A stretch of DNA of 64,000 bases from an uncultured Pelagibacteraceae bacterium (GTDB lineage Bacteria; Pseudomonadota; Alphaproteobacteria; Pelagibacterales; Pelagibacteraceae), in NCBI GenBank assembly GCA_902568465.1, contig CACFQR010000001.1, positions 1 to 64,000 on the forward strand. Direction: 5' to 3'. A program made the position numbers and the translations under genes. Below the pieces are notes generated by a model. The model was given only the letters and a program-made list of their open reading frames with translations, did no database searches and was not told the origin of the DNA. Below, one piece after another: positions 63,655 to 64,000 of the stretch (its first letter is position 1; each line of letters starts with the position of its first letter).

Positions 63655-64000
63655 TTAACTTATTTTAGATTCTTTTATAATTTCTGCAATTACTTCTTCT
63701 TTTTTATGTCCCATTAAATGAATCCCCTTAACCCCTTTAATTTCGCGAAAAATTTGGATTAATTCAAGACAAATTTTTTTACTCTCTTCCTTTTGATCTT
63801 TTGCCTGTTCTAATCTTTTAACAATTTCATCAGGTACATCTACACCAAATAAATTATCATTCATCCATTTAGCACTTTTTGCAGAAGTGAATGGACCTAG
63901 ACCAATTAAAAATGATGTTTTTTCTAGAATTCCTGCATCTTCTAATACTTTCATATACTCTTCTAATTTTTTTTTTTCGAAAACATATTGAGTTTGAAAA
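63655..64000 (-). CDS. Methylenetetrahydrofolate reductase-like protein, C-terminal part
   Basis: Runs off the right edge: codons continue upstream of the track's Met without a stop, reading FQTQYVFEKKKLEEY before it, the MetF QTQ-F motif. The visible C-terminal part has FLIGLGPFTSAKSAKWMNDN, GVDVPDEIVKRLEQ and GVKGIHLMGHKKEEVI, which match the MTHFR barrel end. Next to dmdA it would oxidise the 5-methyl-THF produced, or serve a general folate role. 6 nt upstream of dmdB. Confidence 0.85.
   Translation of the reverse strand, partial: FQTQYVFEKKKLEEYMKVLEDAGILEKTSFLIGLGPFTSAKSAKWMNDNLFGVDVPDEIVKRLEQAKDQKEESKKICLELIQIFREIKGVKGIHLMGHKKEEVIAEIIKESKIS

Noticed and set aside
1-64000. Mobile elements, prophage, CRISPR arrays, tRNA or rRNA genes
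   Set aside because: No transposase, integrase, phage structural gene, regular spaced repeats or recognisable RNA gene was seen.

Overview
The window reads as a continuous stretch of a small, streamlined, very AT-rich alphaproteobacterial chromosome, most likely SAR11 (Pelagibacterales). This rests on the base composition, extremely short intergenic gaps, many 1-4 nt start/stop overlaps, alphaproteobacterial markers (a DUF1476 / ATP synthase zeta-inhibitor homologue, the kdsD-lptC-lptB and rpsA-ihfB-pyrF orders, a suc/mdh/sdh block) and a DMSP demethylase next to an acyl-CoA ligase. The lineage is inferred from gene content; no 16S rRNA gene is present. I see no tRNA, rRNA, CRISPR array, insertion sequence or prophage, and no gene-free stretch over 300 nt.

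Layout. 1-1.9 kb: the 3' part of a PiT-like phosphate permease and an NDUFA9-like protein. 1.9-13.9 kb (+): an informational and biosynthetic run of RNase D, kdsD, lptC, lptB, aroA, cmk, rpsA, ihfB, pyrF, trpB-like, trpA-like, accD, folC. 13.9-20 kb (-): trxA, exonuclease I, RmuC, an extremely lysine-rich coiled-coil protein, a cyclopropane fatty acid synthase and a DapA-family lyase. 20-24.5 kb: a GT9 glycosyltransferase, a membrane DnaJ-domain protein, an S9 oligopeptidase, a small heat-shock protein and a lipoprotein. 24.7-32.8 kb: a purine salvage and catabolism island (NCS2 permease, phosphoribosyltransferase, DUF1330, PuuD, guanine deaminase, xanthine dehydrogenase, HIU hydrolase, OHCU decarboxylase) that takes guanine to allantoin. 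32.8-41.7 kb: alkA-like glycosylase, DMT exporter, an msrA-sulfurtransferase-RND efflux operon, lytic transglycosylase, DUF1476, VanZ, gpmA. 41.7-64 kb (-): one unbroken run containing lpd-sucB-sucA-sucD-sucC, a three-gene glycan/oxygenase insert, mdh, mmsA, sdhBADC, asd, and a DMSP cluster (dmdA, hydrolase, dmdB-like ligase, MTHFR-like protein running off the edge).

Most interesting points. (1) The small heat-shock gene has a 5' leader that folds like a ROSE RNA thermometer: a UUGCU motif with a bulged G pairs exactly with the Shine-Dalgarno sequence, downstream of a sigma-32-like promoter. (2) The trpB-like gene keeps the PLP lysine but has replaced most of the serine-binding loop and the serine that contacts the PLP ring; its trpA partner has an altered phosphate loop and trpF is absent from the locus, so the pair may have a different or changed activity. 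(3) The alpha/beta hydrolase of the DMSP cluster appears to start at a CTG codon in a CTGA coupling junction. (4) The RND adaptor lacks the alpha-helical hairpin that normally docks to TolC. (5) PuuD lacks its cytochrome c domain and a DUF1330 gene lies within the purine island. (6) Four convergent gene pairs share one TTAA tetramer as the stop codon of both genes.
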